From: Bacillota bacterium
GTDB lineage: Bacteria > Bacillota > Clostridia > Acetivibrionales > DSM-1351
Length of the DNA stretch: 5,995 nt
Reading direction: 5' to 3'
NCBI GenBank assembly: GCA_023436515.1
Contig: JAEZIV010000066.1
Location: 1 to 5,995 of the forward strand
Shown one piece after another: positions 1-5,995 of this stretch (its first letter is position 1; every line of letters starts with the position of its first letter). The position numbers were made by a program, and so were the translations under genes. The notes under the pieces are model-generated. The model was not told the origin of the DNA, ran no database searches, and saw only the letters and a list, made by a program, of their open reading frames with translations.

Positions 1-168
1 GTATCGTATTTATGCATATACTTGGATTCATTTACTTCCATTTAGAAGGATACTATTGAAATTCCTGACATAGCAATTTATGTCTAGTTTACGGTAGAAA
101 ATTTGCGAGATTAAACTGATAAAAAGATATATAGTAAAAACATAATGAAATGCTTAAATAATCTAAAT

Positions 169-173
169 GGAGG
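169..173 (+). promoter_or_regulatory. Ribosome binding site that sets the glycosidase start
   Basis: GGAGG lies 8 nt before the ATG at 182. The in-frame ATG at 167 overlaps this Shine-Dalgarno sequence and has no purine-rich site of its own, so 182 is the better start and the five codons from 167 are probably untranslated. Confidence 0.8.
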
Positions 174-181
174 TATTTGCA

Positions 182-2251
182 ATGAAGTATAGCAAAGAGT
201 ATCGTTTGGGATTTACTGAAAGAGCAAAAAGCATTCTCGACAGTCTTACTCTGGAGGAGAAGGTAGGATTGATGAGCGGAAGAATTAGTCTTGAGCAGGA
301 ATTGCAACATTTGTCGGATGAATCTGGGAACCAGCATTACAACTATATCCCATACCCTGCTGGAGGAGTTGAAAAAGAAGGTGTTCCTCCAATGCTCTTC
401 TGTGACGGACCTAGAGGAGTTGTATGCGGCAACGGACAGTCTACATGTTTTCCTGTTTCCATGCTTAGAGGTGCCAGCTTTGACACAGAGCTGGAGGAAA
501 AAATAGGACGAGCCATCGGGAAGGAAATCAAGGCCTACGGGGGTAACCTCTTTGGAGGAGTTTGTATTAATCTGCCATACAATCCCGGTTGGGGAAGAAG
601 CCAGGAAACATACGGTGAGGAGTCCTTCCACCTGGGCCAAATGGGTTCTGCCCTGGTAAGAGGTGTTCAGGACGAGGATGTAATAGCCTGCATTAAGCAT
701 TATGCCTTCAATCAGATGGAGAACTCCCGCTTCAAGGTTAGTGTGGAATGTGATAAGCGAACTGAGCGAGAGGTATACCTTGCACACTTTAAGGATTGTA
801 TTGATGCAGGAGCAGCAAGTGTTATGAGCTCCTATAATCTATATAAGGGCACCTATTGCGGACACCATGACTATCTCTTAAACAAGGTTCTCAAAGAGGA
901 ATGGGGCTTTGACGGATTTGTTATGAGTGATTTCTATTGGGGAGTTAAGGATACGGTAGAGGCGGCCAATGGCGGACAAAATATTGAAATGGCACATACT
1001 CTATTCTTTGGTGACAAGCTTGTTGAGGCTGTTAAAAACGGGCTGGTACCTGAAGAGAAGATTGATGATGCAGCCTTGAGAATTATTCGTACCTTGCTAG
1101 CCTTTACAAGTGAAACCAAGAACAGCGGGGATGTATCTAATCTGGCTTGTAAAGAGCATGTCTCTCTGGCTCTGGAAAGTGCAAGAAAAGGGATAACGCT
1201 GCTAAAGAATGAGGAAAGGGTTCTACCCTTTAGTAAAAAGGAAACTAAAAAGCTGCTGGTACTTGGAACGTTGGGAGATAGTGAGCCAATCGGTGACCAT
1301 GGCTCCAGTTGGGTGAGACCACCATATGTGATTTCACCTGTTCAGGGCTTTAAGATGATTTCGCCTGATACAGAGGTGATATTTGACAAGGGTGATGATC
1401 TGGAAAAAGCAAAGACCTTGGCAAGCCAAGTAGATGCGGTAGTTTTTGTTGTGGGTTATGACCATAATGATGAAGGAGAATTTATTTCTGCAGATGAATC
1501 GGAAGGCTTTACAGGTTTTGCGGGAGGAGACCGCAGATTTTCACTGGGGCTTCACCAGAATGAAATCGATCTGATTAAGGCAGTAGGACCGGTCAATATT
1601 AATTCAACAGCTGTGCTGATCGGTGGAAATATGATAATGATAACAGAATGGATGGATTGTGTAAGCTCTATTATCATGGCATATTACCCAGGGATGAAAG
1701 GTGGAAAAGCTCTGGCTGAGATTATGTTTGGTGATGTAAATCCAAGCGGAAAGCTACCCTTTGTTCTGCCCTACAAGGAGACAGACCTCCCTCAGGTTAA
1801 TTGGGATACAACTATTCAAAAGTATGATTATTACCATGGGTATGCAAAGCTTGAAAAAGAGGGAGTAGCTCCACTTTTACCCTATGGCTTTGGACTTTCA
1901 TATACAAGCTTTGAAGTATCACAGGCCTCCTTCAAAAAGGATGGAGACAGAGTTGTAGCAACCTGTAAGGTGAGGAATACCGGAGAAGTGGAAGGAACGG
2001 AAGTCCTTCAGTTATATGTTGGCTTTGGTAACTCTGCTATAGACAGGCCGGTTAAGCTGCTCAGAGGCTTCAGTAGAATTAATCTGCTGCCTGGTGAGGA
2101 GAAGGAAGTTACAATATCCTGTCCAATTCAAAAGCTTTGCTATTTTAATGAGAATACAAATAAAATGGAGCTTGAGCACATGTTATATGATATGTACATA
2201 GGAACAAGCTCCGATAACGGGGATTTACTCAGGGGAACGGTAGAACTGTAA
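182..2251 (+). CDS. Glycoside hydrolase family 3 beta-glycosidase (beta-glucosidase type)
   Basis: Predicted 689-residue retaining exo-glycosidase that removes non-reducing-end sugars, most likely glucose from cello- or other beta-gluco-oligosaccharides. The N-terminal TIM-barrel domain (about residues 20-310) shows DGPRGV near residue 75, the GRSQETYGEE segment near 138-147, the KH pair at 172-173, and the nucleophile motif VMSDFYWG with Asp250. The middle alpha/beta sandwich domain starts near GITLLKNEE (about 338) and includes DEGEF (430-434), a GGDR segment and PSGKLPF; the acid/base Glu is probably among the Glu residues at 431-441 but cannot be assigned by eye. The C-terminal fibronectin-III-like domain (about 575-689) opens with PYGFGLSYTSF and contains VRNTGEVEGTEVLQLYV. 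Length fits the three-domain family form without a PA14 insert. No signal peptide or membrane segment is seen, so it is probably cytoplasmic, acting on imported oligosaccharides. Family assignment is secure; substrate (glucoside, xyloside or other) is not. The lipoprotein gene follows after 95 bp with no clear terminator between them. Confidence 0.93.
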   Translation: MKYSKEYRLGFTERAKSILDSLTLEEKVGLMSGRISLEQELQHLSDESGNQHYNYIPYPAGGVEKEGVPPMLFCDGPRGVVCGNGQSTCFPVSMLRGASFDTELEEKIGRAIGKEIKAYGGNLFGGVCINLPYNPGWGRSQETYGEESFHLGQMGSALVRGVQDEDVIACIKHYAFNQMENSRFKVSVECDKRTEREVYLAHFKDCIDAGAASVMSSYNLYKGTYCGHHDYLLNKVLKEEWGFDGFVMSDFYWGVKDTVEAANGGQNIEMAHTLFFGDKLVEAVKNGLVPEEKIDDAALRIIRTLLAFTSETKNSGDVSNLACKEHVSLALESARKGITLLKNEERVLPFSKKETKKLLVLGTLGDSEPIGDHGSSWVRPPYVISPVQGFKMISPDTEVIFDKGDDLEKAKTLASQVDAVVFVVGYDHNDEGEFISADESEGFTGFAGGDRRFSLGLHQNEIDLIKAVGPVNINSTAVLIGGNMIMITEWMDCVSSIIMAYYPGMKGGKALAEIMFGDVNPSGKLPFVLPYKETDLPQVNWDTTIQKYDYYHGYAKLEKEGVAPLLPYGFGLSYTSFEVSQASFKKDGDRVVATCKVRNTGEVEGTEVLQLYVGFGNSAIDRPVKLLRGFSRINLLPGEEKEVTISCPIQKLCYFNENTNKMELEHMLYDMYIGTSSDNGDLLRGTVEL

Positions 2252-2346
2252 GCCCGTCTTAAAAACTTTTAAAATCTCTAATAATTCCTGATTTTGTGGT
2301 AATACTAAACATTGGTAAATCCCATAAAATTTAGGAGGTAATTGAG

Positions 2347-3051
2347 ATGAAAAACAAATACTTTTTAATTGCACTTGTATTAGTACTTACAGCAGCACTG
2401 TTTTCAGGTTGTTCAAAGGATGAGGATACCCCGGGCACTCAAACTGGTTCGGCAACAAAAACTGCAGGTGTAACAACAGCTGCAGGGACAGCAGCTGCTG
2501 GAAGTACAGCCTCAGGAAGTACTTCCTCAGAAAGCACAGCCTCGGGAAGTTCTTCCTCAGAAAGCACAGCCTCTGGTTCAAGCTCGGCAGCAACCTCTTC
2601 AACGGACGCAGTTACCTCAGCATCTATCGTAGATAATGCTAAGGCCTTCCAAAAGGCAATAAGCAGTAGTGGTACATGGATAATATGCTTAACAAAGGAT
2701 TTGTCCATTGACAAGGAAATATCCCTTGATGGCGAATACAAAAACGGCAAGAAGGATAATGAAGGAAAAGACATTATTCAACGAAAGGTTGCTCTGTATT
2801 CTCAGGATAAGGATCGTAAAATTACAGCCAGATATACCTTGGCTGCTCCAAAGTTCACAATAAACAGTCCTGAGGCCAGCATACAGCATGGAAAGTTCAG
2901 AGGTGACCTGTATGTTGCAGTAAAGAATTTTCAGCTTGTTGATACAATAGTCGAAGGTAATGTATACTTTACTACTGATGAGGTAAAATCCTCCTTCAAA
3001 ATGGATGATAAGAGCAAGATAACCGGAAAGCAGGAAGTTAAAAAAACATAA
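2347..3051 (+). CDS. Putative lipoprotein with Ser/Thr-rich repeat linker and unrecognised C-terminal domain
   Basis: A 234-residue protein of unknown function. It starts with a lipoprotein signal peptide: MKNK, a hydrophobic stretch (residues 5-19), then the lipobox FSGC with the lipidated Cys at 22. It should be anchored to the outer face of the cytoplasmic membrane. Residues about 30-92 form a low-complexity Ser/Thr/Gly/Ala linker containing three 10-residue repeats (53-82, STASGSxSSE type), suited to crossing the cell wall and possibly glycosylated. The C-terminal part (about 93-234) has predicted short alternating strands, for example around GDLYVAVKNFQLVD and GNVYFTT, which could suit a small beta-solenoid or sandwich; this is inference, and I match it to no family. 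It contains one Cys (114) besides the lipidated one and no obvious catalytic motif. The start is supported by AGGAGG at 2333-2338, 8 nt upstream. It may be co-transcribed with the glycosidase gene, but a shared function is not shown. Confidence 0.85.
   Translation: MKNKYFLIALVLVLTAALFSGCSKDEDTPGTQTGSATKTAGVTTAAGTAAAGSTASGSTSSESTASGSSSSESTASGSSSAATSSTDAVTSASIVDNAKAFQKAISSSGTWIICLTKDLSIDKEISLDGEYKNGKKDNEGKDIIQRKVALYSQDKDRKITARYTLAAPKFTINSPEASIQHGKFRGDLYVAVKNFQLVDTIVEGNVYFTTDEVKSSFKMDDKSKITGKQEVKKT
2503..2592 (+). repeat. Three 30-bp tandem repeats inside the lipoprotein gene
   Basis: Three in-frame 30-bp units encode the 10-residue repeats at residues 53-82. Units 1 and 2 match at about 26 of 30 positions; unit 3 matches the first half of unit 2 and then diverges. 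A 22-bp stretch is identical at 2522-2543 and 2552-2573. Because the period is a multiple of three, gain or loss of a unit would change linker length without a frameshift. Confidence 0.85.
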
Positions 3052-3110
3052 TTTAATTAAGGCTGAAATGGGTTCAATATTTATTTATTCATCTAGATAC
3101 TGAACAACCT

Positions 3111-3157
3111 GGCTGCAAAGAGAATAGGATTTACATCTATTCCTTTGCAGCCGTTTT
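3111..3157 (+). terminator. Intrinsic terminator after the lipoprotein gene
   Basis: The left arm GGCTGCAAAG plus GAATAG (3111-3127, with one bulged A at 3121) pairs with CTATTC plus CTTTGCAGCC (3137-3152). This gives 16 base pairs around a 9-nt loop, followed by GTTTT. The hairpin starts 60 nt after the lipoprotein stop codon and precedes the transporter promoter. The T tract is short, so termination may be incomplete. Confidence 0.75.
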
Positions 3158-3189
3158 ATGTATCATCTCAATATAACAGCATAACGCTA

Positions 3190-3217
3190 TTGAATATTTG
3201 AAACATGGTGGTATAAT
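3190..3217 (+). promoter_or_regulatory. Sigma-A-type promoter of the transporter gene
   Basis: A -35-like TTGAAT (3190-3195), a 16-nt spacer and a perfect TATAAT (3212-3217) preceded by an extended -10 TG (TGGTATAAT, 3209-3217). Transcription would start near 3224, giving a leader of roughly 50 nt before the transporter ATG. It lies just after the terminator, so the transporter is probably its own transcription unit. Confidence 0.7.
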
Positions 3218-3276
3218 TTAGTAAAATCCTAAAATGATAACACGCTATTGGTTAAAATATAAAGAGGTGAATTAAG

Positions 3277-4683
3277 ATGAGTCGAATTTCACAAAGAATA
3301 GACAAGCTACCTGCGACACCCTTGCTCAAGAAGGTACTTTTTTTAACCGGCATAGGCTGGTTGTTTGATGCAATGGATCTAGGTATGGTTGCAGGTGTAA
3401 TGGCATCCATTGGACAGGAGTGGAGCCTCACTCCTGCTGACAAGGGGATGCTTGGAAGTGCATCAGCGGTAGGGATGGCTATAGGTGCGGCAGCTGCGGG
3501 CATGGTGGCTGACAGATGGGGAAGAAAAACAGTAGTAACCTACACCTTGATATTATTCGGTATAGCCAGTGCCTTATCTGCATTTGCTCCAAACTTTACC
3601 CTCCTGCTGTTTTTCAGGTTTTTGACCGGTTTGGGGCTTGGGGGAGAGCTGCCGGCGGCATCCACTCTTGTAAGCGAATTTTCACCTGCTAAGATAAGAG
3701 GAAAATATGTTATCCTGCTTGAGAGTTTCTGGGCATGGGGCTGGATAATATCTGCACTGATAGCCTATTTGCTGATTCCATTGTATGGCTGGAGAATAGG
3801 CTTCCTTTTGGGAGGAGTTCCTGCTCTCTATGCTGCATTTCTTAGGAAGGGCGTTCCTGAGTCCCCACGCCATCTGGAACAGAAGGGCCTATACAAAGAG
3901 GCTGATATGATTGTCAGCATGATGGAGACTCAGGCAGGGGTAAAAAATGAAACCGGTTCTATAAACGAGACGGAATCAAAGTCTGAGAAGCTTCAAAATA
4001 ACAGTAACAACGAAAGCATAAGTACTTCGGAGAAAAAGAATCCTTCTCAGAATAGCTCAGGGAAGGTCAGGCTCTCGGAGCTGTGGTCGGGAGTCTACCT
4101 CAGACGCACTTTAGTTTTGTGGGTCTTGTGGCTGGGTATCAATTTCGGCTACTATGGCTTTGTATTATGGACGCCCAGCCTTCTGGTTGGAAAGGGCTTC
4201 AGCCTTGTAAAGGGCTTTGAGTTTACCTTGATAATGTGTTTAGCCCAGTTGCCGGGCTACTATAGCGCAGCCTGGTTGATTGAGAGAATAGGTCGTAAGG
4301 CAGTTCTTGTAACCTATCTTACAGGAACAGCGGTGGCGGCGTATATGTTCGGTCAGGGCAATAGTGTAACACAGATACTCATAGCGGGTTGTCTGCTCTA
4401 CTTTTTCAGTCTTGGAGCATGGGGGGCAGTATATGCTTATACCCCCGAGGTATATCCAACCCGCGTAAGAGGAAGTGGAACTGGATGGGCCGCCGCCATT
4501 GGGCGTATTGGTGCTATTGCGGCTCCATATATAGTTGGTCTTGTATACCAAAGCAGCGGTGAAAAGTCCGGATTTAATTATGTGTTCATAATATTGACGG
4601 TTGTATTTGCTGCCGTTGCACTGGTTGTGGCCCTGGCAGGGGTTGAAACCAAGGGAAAGACCTTGGACGAGATAAACACATAG
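3277..4683 (+). CDS. NiaP-like major facilitator superfamily transporter (possible nicotinate uptake)
   Basis: A 468-residue integral membrane protein with the 12-helix MFS pattern. Visible motifs are GWLFDAMDLGM in helix 1 (27-37), the loop 2-3 signature ADRWGRK (78-84), GLGLGGELPAASTLVSE (118-134), LLESFWAWGW (147-156), PESPRHL (194-200), the second-half ERIGRK (336-341), TPEVYPTRVRG (389-399) and the terminal ETKGKTLDEI (457-466). From memory these segments closely resemble Bacillus subtilis NiaP (YceI), a nicotinate importer; related proteins can carry other aromatic acids or organic ions, so the substrate is an inference. A hydrophilic stretch rich in Asn, Ser, Glu and Lys (about 216-263) enlarges the central cytoplasmic loop between helices 6 and 7. 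The start has a near-ideal AAAGAGGTGA site (3261-3270), 6 nt before ATG. It is flanked by its own promoter and a strong terminator, so it appears monocistronic. Confidence 0.85.
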   Translation: MSRISQRIDKLPATPLLKKVLFLTGIGWLFDAMDLGMVAGVMASIGQEWSLTPADKGMLGSASAVGMAIGAAAAGMVADRWGRKTVVTYTLILFGIASALSAFAPNFTLLLFFRFLTGLGLGGELPAASTLVSEFSPAKIRGKYVILLESFWAWGWIISALIAYLLIPLYGWRIGFLLGGVPALYAAFLRKGVPESPRHLEQKGLYKEADMIVSMMETQAGVKNETGSINETESKSEKLQNNSNNESISTSEKKNPSQNSSGKVRLSELWSGVYLRRTLVLWVLWLGINFGYYGFVLWTPSLLVGKGFSLVKGFEFTLIMCLAQLPGYYSAAWLIERIGRKAVLVTYLTGTAVAAYMFGQGNSVTQILIAGCLLYFFSLGAWGAVYAYTPEVYPTRVRGSGTGWAAAIGRIGAIAAPYIVGLVYQSSGEKSGFNYVFIILTVVFAAVALVVALAGVETKGKTLDEINT

Positions 4684-4742
4684 TTCATGTATCAATAGGG
4701 GTAAGTGCCTGTCGAACAGCCGGAACTTTACTAAGCTAATAG

Positions 4743-4787
4743 AAGCTGATATCAGAAAGTCTTCACTTTTTCTGATATCAGCTTTTT
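4743..4787 (+). terminator. Strong intrinsic terminator after the transporter gene
   Basis: A perfect 16-bp stem (4743-4758 with 4769-4784) around a 10-nt loop runs into TTTTT (4783-4787), about 60 nt after the transporter stop codon. Each arm contains the self-complementary decamer CTGATATCAG. It should separate the transporter transcript from the nuoEF operon. Confidence 0.87.
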
Positions 4788-4833
4788 GGCGTGTTTAGGC
4801 GGGAAAAATAAGTCATTTGCTCATTAGTATAAA

Positions 4834-4911
4834 AAATAACCGTTATTTAAGTATTAAAGTTTGATTTCCATGGAATGCTAATTCTGTGGAAGGTATGTTA
4901 AATCCATGGAT
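4834..4911. promoter_or_regulatory. Cluster of short dyads upstream of nuoE (possible operators)
   Basis: The leader between the transporter terminator and nuoE holds an odd dyad AAATAAC-C-GTTATTT (4834-4848), a perfect palindrome TTCCATGGAA (4866-4875), a related imperfect copy TTCTGTGGAA (4882-4891) and a perfect palindrome ATCCATGGAT (4902-4911). Such symmetry is typical of dimeric regulator sites, but no regulator is identified, and AT-rich DNA yields some palindromes by chance. I could not place a convincing -35/-10 pair here, although a promoter for nuoEF must lie in or near this stretch. Confidence 0.35.
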
Positions 4912-4932
4912 GTTAATTGAGGAACATAGTAT

Positions 4933-5511
4933 ATGAATTTCAGAAGGTTGGTGATCAATATAACAAAGCCCCAGGAAATTGATGTAATGAATCCTGTTGG
5001 AGAGGAATTTCCTCAGGAAAAATACAATGAGCTTGATTTATTTATTGCAGGTCTTGAAACCACAAAGGGTGCTCTGATTGAAATACTTCACAAAGCGCAG
5101 CATATCTTTGGCTACCTGCCGAGAGATGTACAGCTTTATATTGCACGAAAACTAGGCATTCCCGGTGCGGAGGTATATGGAGTGGTTAGCTTCTACTCTT
5201 ATTTCAGCACCAAACCCAGCGGGAGACACACTATCAGTGTCTGTATGGGAACAGCCTGCTTTGTCAGAGGAGCTGATAAAATTCTGGAAGGCTTCAAGCA
5301 TAAGCTTGGGATTGAGTCCAATGAAACCACGGAAGACGGTCTATTTACAATAAAGGATGTCCGGTGCATCGGCGCTTGTGGTCTGGCACCTGTTGTTATG
5401 ATTGATGGAAAGGTTTTTGGACGTGTCAAGGAAGATGAAATAGACGGTATTTTGGATTTATACCGCTCAAAGGAGGTACAGCATGCAGATAAAATCTCTG
5501 GAGGAGCTTAA
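4933..5511 (+). CDS. nuoE: NuoE/HydC-like 24-kDa [2Fe-2S] subunit of an NAD-linked (hydrogenase) complex
   Basis: A 192-residue soluble iron-sulfur protein of the complex I 24-kDa family. A helical N-terminal region (about 35-90, with ALIEILHKAQHIFGYLP and GVVSFYSYF) precedes a thioredoxin-like domain with the four cluster ligands in the family pattern Cys104-x4-Cys109 and Cys145-x3-Cys149 (CMGTAC and CIGAC). It passes electrons within the NADH-oxidising module; paired with the adjacent nuoF it most resembles HydC/HndA of cytoplasmic multimeric [FeFe]-hydrogenases. The start is uncertain. The ATG at 4933 has only a modest GAGG (4919-4922) 10 nt upstream, while the in-frame ATG at 4987 would give 174 residues, nearer the usual 160-170, with a weak AGGA 10 nt upstream. 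The last 29 bp overlap nuoF and contain its start codon. No membrane segments are present. Confidence 0.93.
   Translation: MNFRRLVINITKPQEIDVMNPVGEEFPQEKYNELDLFIAGLETTKGALIEILHKAQHIFGYLPRDVQLYIARKLGIPGAEVYGVVSFYSYFSTKPSGRHTISVCMGTACFVRGADKILEGFKHKLGIESNETTEDGLFTIKDVRCIGACGLAPVVMIDGKVFGRVKEDEIDGILDLYRSKEVQHADKISGGA
5471..5476 (+). promoter_or_regulatory. nuoF ribosome binding site within nuoE
   Basis: AGGAGG lies 6 nt before the nuoF ATG at 5483 and inside the nuoE coding sequence. It supports the overlapping start and suggests translational coupling of the two subunits, which are needed in equal amounts. Confidence 0.8.
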
Positions 5512-5995
5512 CAGGATCAAGCTGGAAGCTGAAGAAAAGGTAAAAGTCAGACAGCACAGAGACACTGTACAGACCCATAAGAATATTCTGGTCTGCGGTG
5601 GTACCGGTTGTCTGTCAAGCGACAGCGATAAAGTCATAAAAAATCTGGAACTGCTAATAAAGGCCAGGGGGCTTTCAGAGCAGGTGAGGGTTATTAGAAC
5701 AGGCTGCTTCGGCTTTTGTGAACAGGGTCCAATAGTAAAAATCGAACCTGATAATGTTTTCTATGTACGTGTTGGGCCAAAGGATGCAAAAGATATAGTG
5801 GATAAGCACCTGCTAAAGGGTGAAAGGGTGGAAAGGCTGCTGTACGAAGATCCACAGAAGAAAGAAAAGGTTCATACCCAGGAGGAGATGACCTTTTACA
5901 AGAAGCAATTAAGAGTTGCTCTTAGAAACTGCGGTCTCATTAATCCTGAGGATATCACGGAGTATATAGCCATGGATGGGTATAAGGCATTAGGG
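5483..5995 (+). CDS. nuoF: NuoF/HydB-like NADH-binding flavoprotein subunit, N-terminal part (cut by window end)
   Basis: The first 171 codons are open to the window edge with no stop. After a charged helical lead (1-33, MQIKSLEELNRIK) comes a thioredoxin-like [2Fe-2S] domain with ligands Cys38-x4-Cys43 (CGGTGC) and Cys75-x3-Cys79 (CFGFC). The segment YKKQLRVALRNCGLINPEDI then leads into the FMN/NADH-binding 51-kDa domain at EYIAMDGYKALG. Complex I NuoF proper lacks this N-terminal thioredoxin-like domain, so the architecture points to HydB/HndC of NAD-linked, often electron-bifurcating, [FeFe]-hydrogenases, or less likely to an NAD-dependent formate dehydrogenase subunit. The full protein should be near 600 residues, with FMN, NADH and 4Fe-4S sites, and usually a ferredoxin-like C-terminus, lying outside the window. 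The start is fixed by AGGAGG at 5471-5476, and the reading frame differs from nuoE, which it overlaps by 29 bp. The expected next gene is the catalytic hydrogenase hydA, not visible here. Confidence 0.92.
   Translation, partial: MQIKSLEELNRIKLEAEEKVKVRQHRDTVQTHKNILVCGGTGCLSSDSDKVIKNLELLIKARGLSEQVRVIRTGCFGFCEQGPIVKIEPDNVFYVRVGPKDAKDIVDKHLLKGERVERLLYEDPQKKEKVHTQEEMTFYKKQLRVALRNCGLINPEDITEYIAMDGYKALG

Noticed and set aside
1..166. Possible tail of an upstream gene at the window start
   Set aside because: All three + frames are open for only 14 to 24 codons from the edge and none gives a recognisable protein end. A TTGCGA at 103-108 with TATA-rich DNA at 126-135 is too loose to call as a promoter.
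89..787. Long minus-strand open frame (232 codons) opposite the glycosidase
   Set aside because: It lies antisense to a well-conserved GH3 gene, shows no family motif and has composition typical of a shadow frame.
2252..2346. Terminator or promoter between the glycosidase and lipoprotein genes
   Set aside because: The only symmetry is the AT-only TTAAAAACTTTTAA type with no GC stem. The TAAAAT at 2325-2330 has no -35 and lies almost on the ribosome binding site.
3071..3105. GTTCA/TGAAC inverted repeat before the lipoprotein terminator
   Set aside because: Only 5 bp of stem around a 24-nt AT-rich loop, with no T tract; too weak for a terminator or riboswitch call.
4240..4695. Minus-strand 151-codon open frame opposite the transporter
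   Set aside because: It is antisense to conserved MFS helices and would cross the transporter's stop region; it has no protein motif of its own.
4743..4787. Self-complementary CTGATATCAG in both terminator arms as a regulator site or attachment site
   Set aside because: The intrinsic terminator explains the symmetry fully, and no integrase, transposase or target duplication is nearby.

Overview
The window looks like a chromosomal segment of a low-GC, Gram-positive anaerobe of the Clostridia, plausibly a cellulolytic, saccharolytic one such as the Ruminiclostridium/Clostridium cellulolyticum group. This rests on AT-rich intergenic DNA, strong AGGAGG-type ribosome binding sites, a lipoprotein signal peptide, a cytoplasmic family 3 glycosidase, and a NuoE/NuoF pair of the type found with [FeFe]-hydrogenases. 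The species is inferred, not shown. All recognised genes are on the + strand.

Layout: (1) 1-166 is a leader with no assignable gene. (2) 182-2251 encodes a family 3 beta-glycosidase without a signal peptide. (3) 2347-3051 encodes a lipoprotein with a Ser/Thr/Gly/Ala linker built on a 30-bp tandem repeat, followed by a C-terminal domain I do not recognise; a hairpin terminator follows at 3111-3157. (4) A good sigma-A promoter at 3190-3217 precedes 3277-4683, a NiaP-like major facilitator transporter that ends at a strong terminator (4743-4787). (5) 4788-4932 is AT-rich and carries several small dyads. (6) 4933-5511 (nuoE/hydC-like) and 5483-5995 (nuoF/hydB-like, cut by the window end) overlap by 29 bp and begin an operon for the NADH-oxidising module of a soluble hydrogenase or related NAD-linked enzyme.

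The segments look like independent transcription units: glycosidase with or without lipoprotein, then transporter, then nuoEF. A loose metabolic link can be drawn: the glycosidase releases sugar from imported oligosaccharides, glycolysis makes NADH, the transporter may bring in nicotinate for NAD synthesis, and NuoEF would reoxidise NADH with H2 production. That link is inference; the terminators argue against one co-regulated cluster.

I do not see a defence system, CRISPR array, mobile element, tRNA or rRNA. The least explained items are the lipoprotein's C-terminal domain and the dyad cluster upstream of nuoE.
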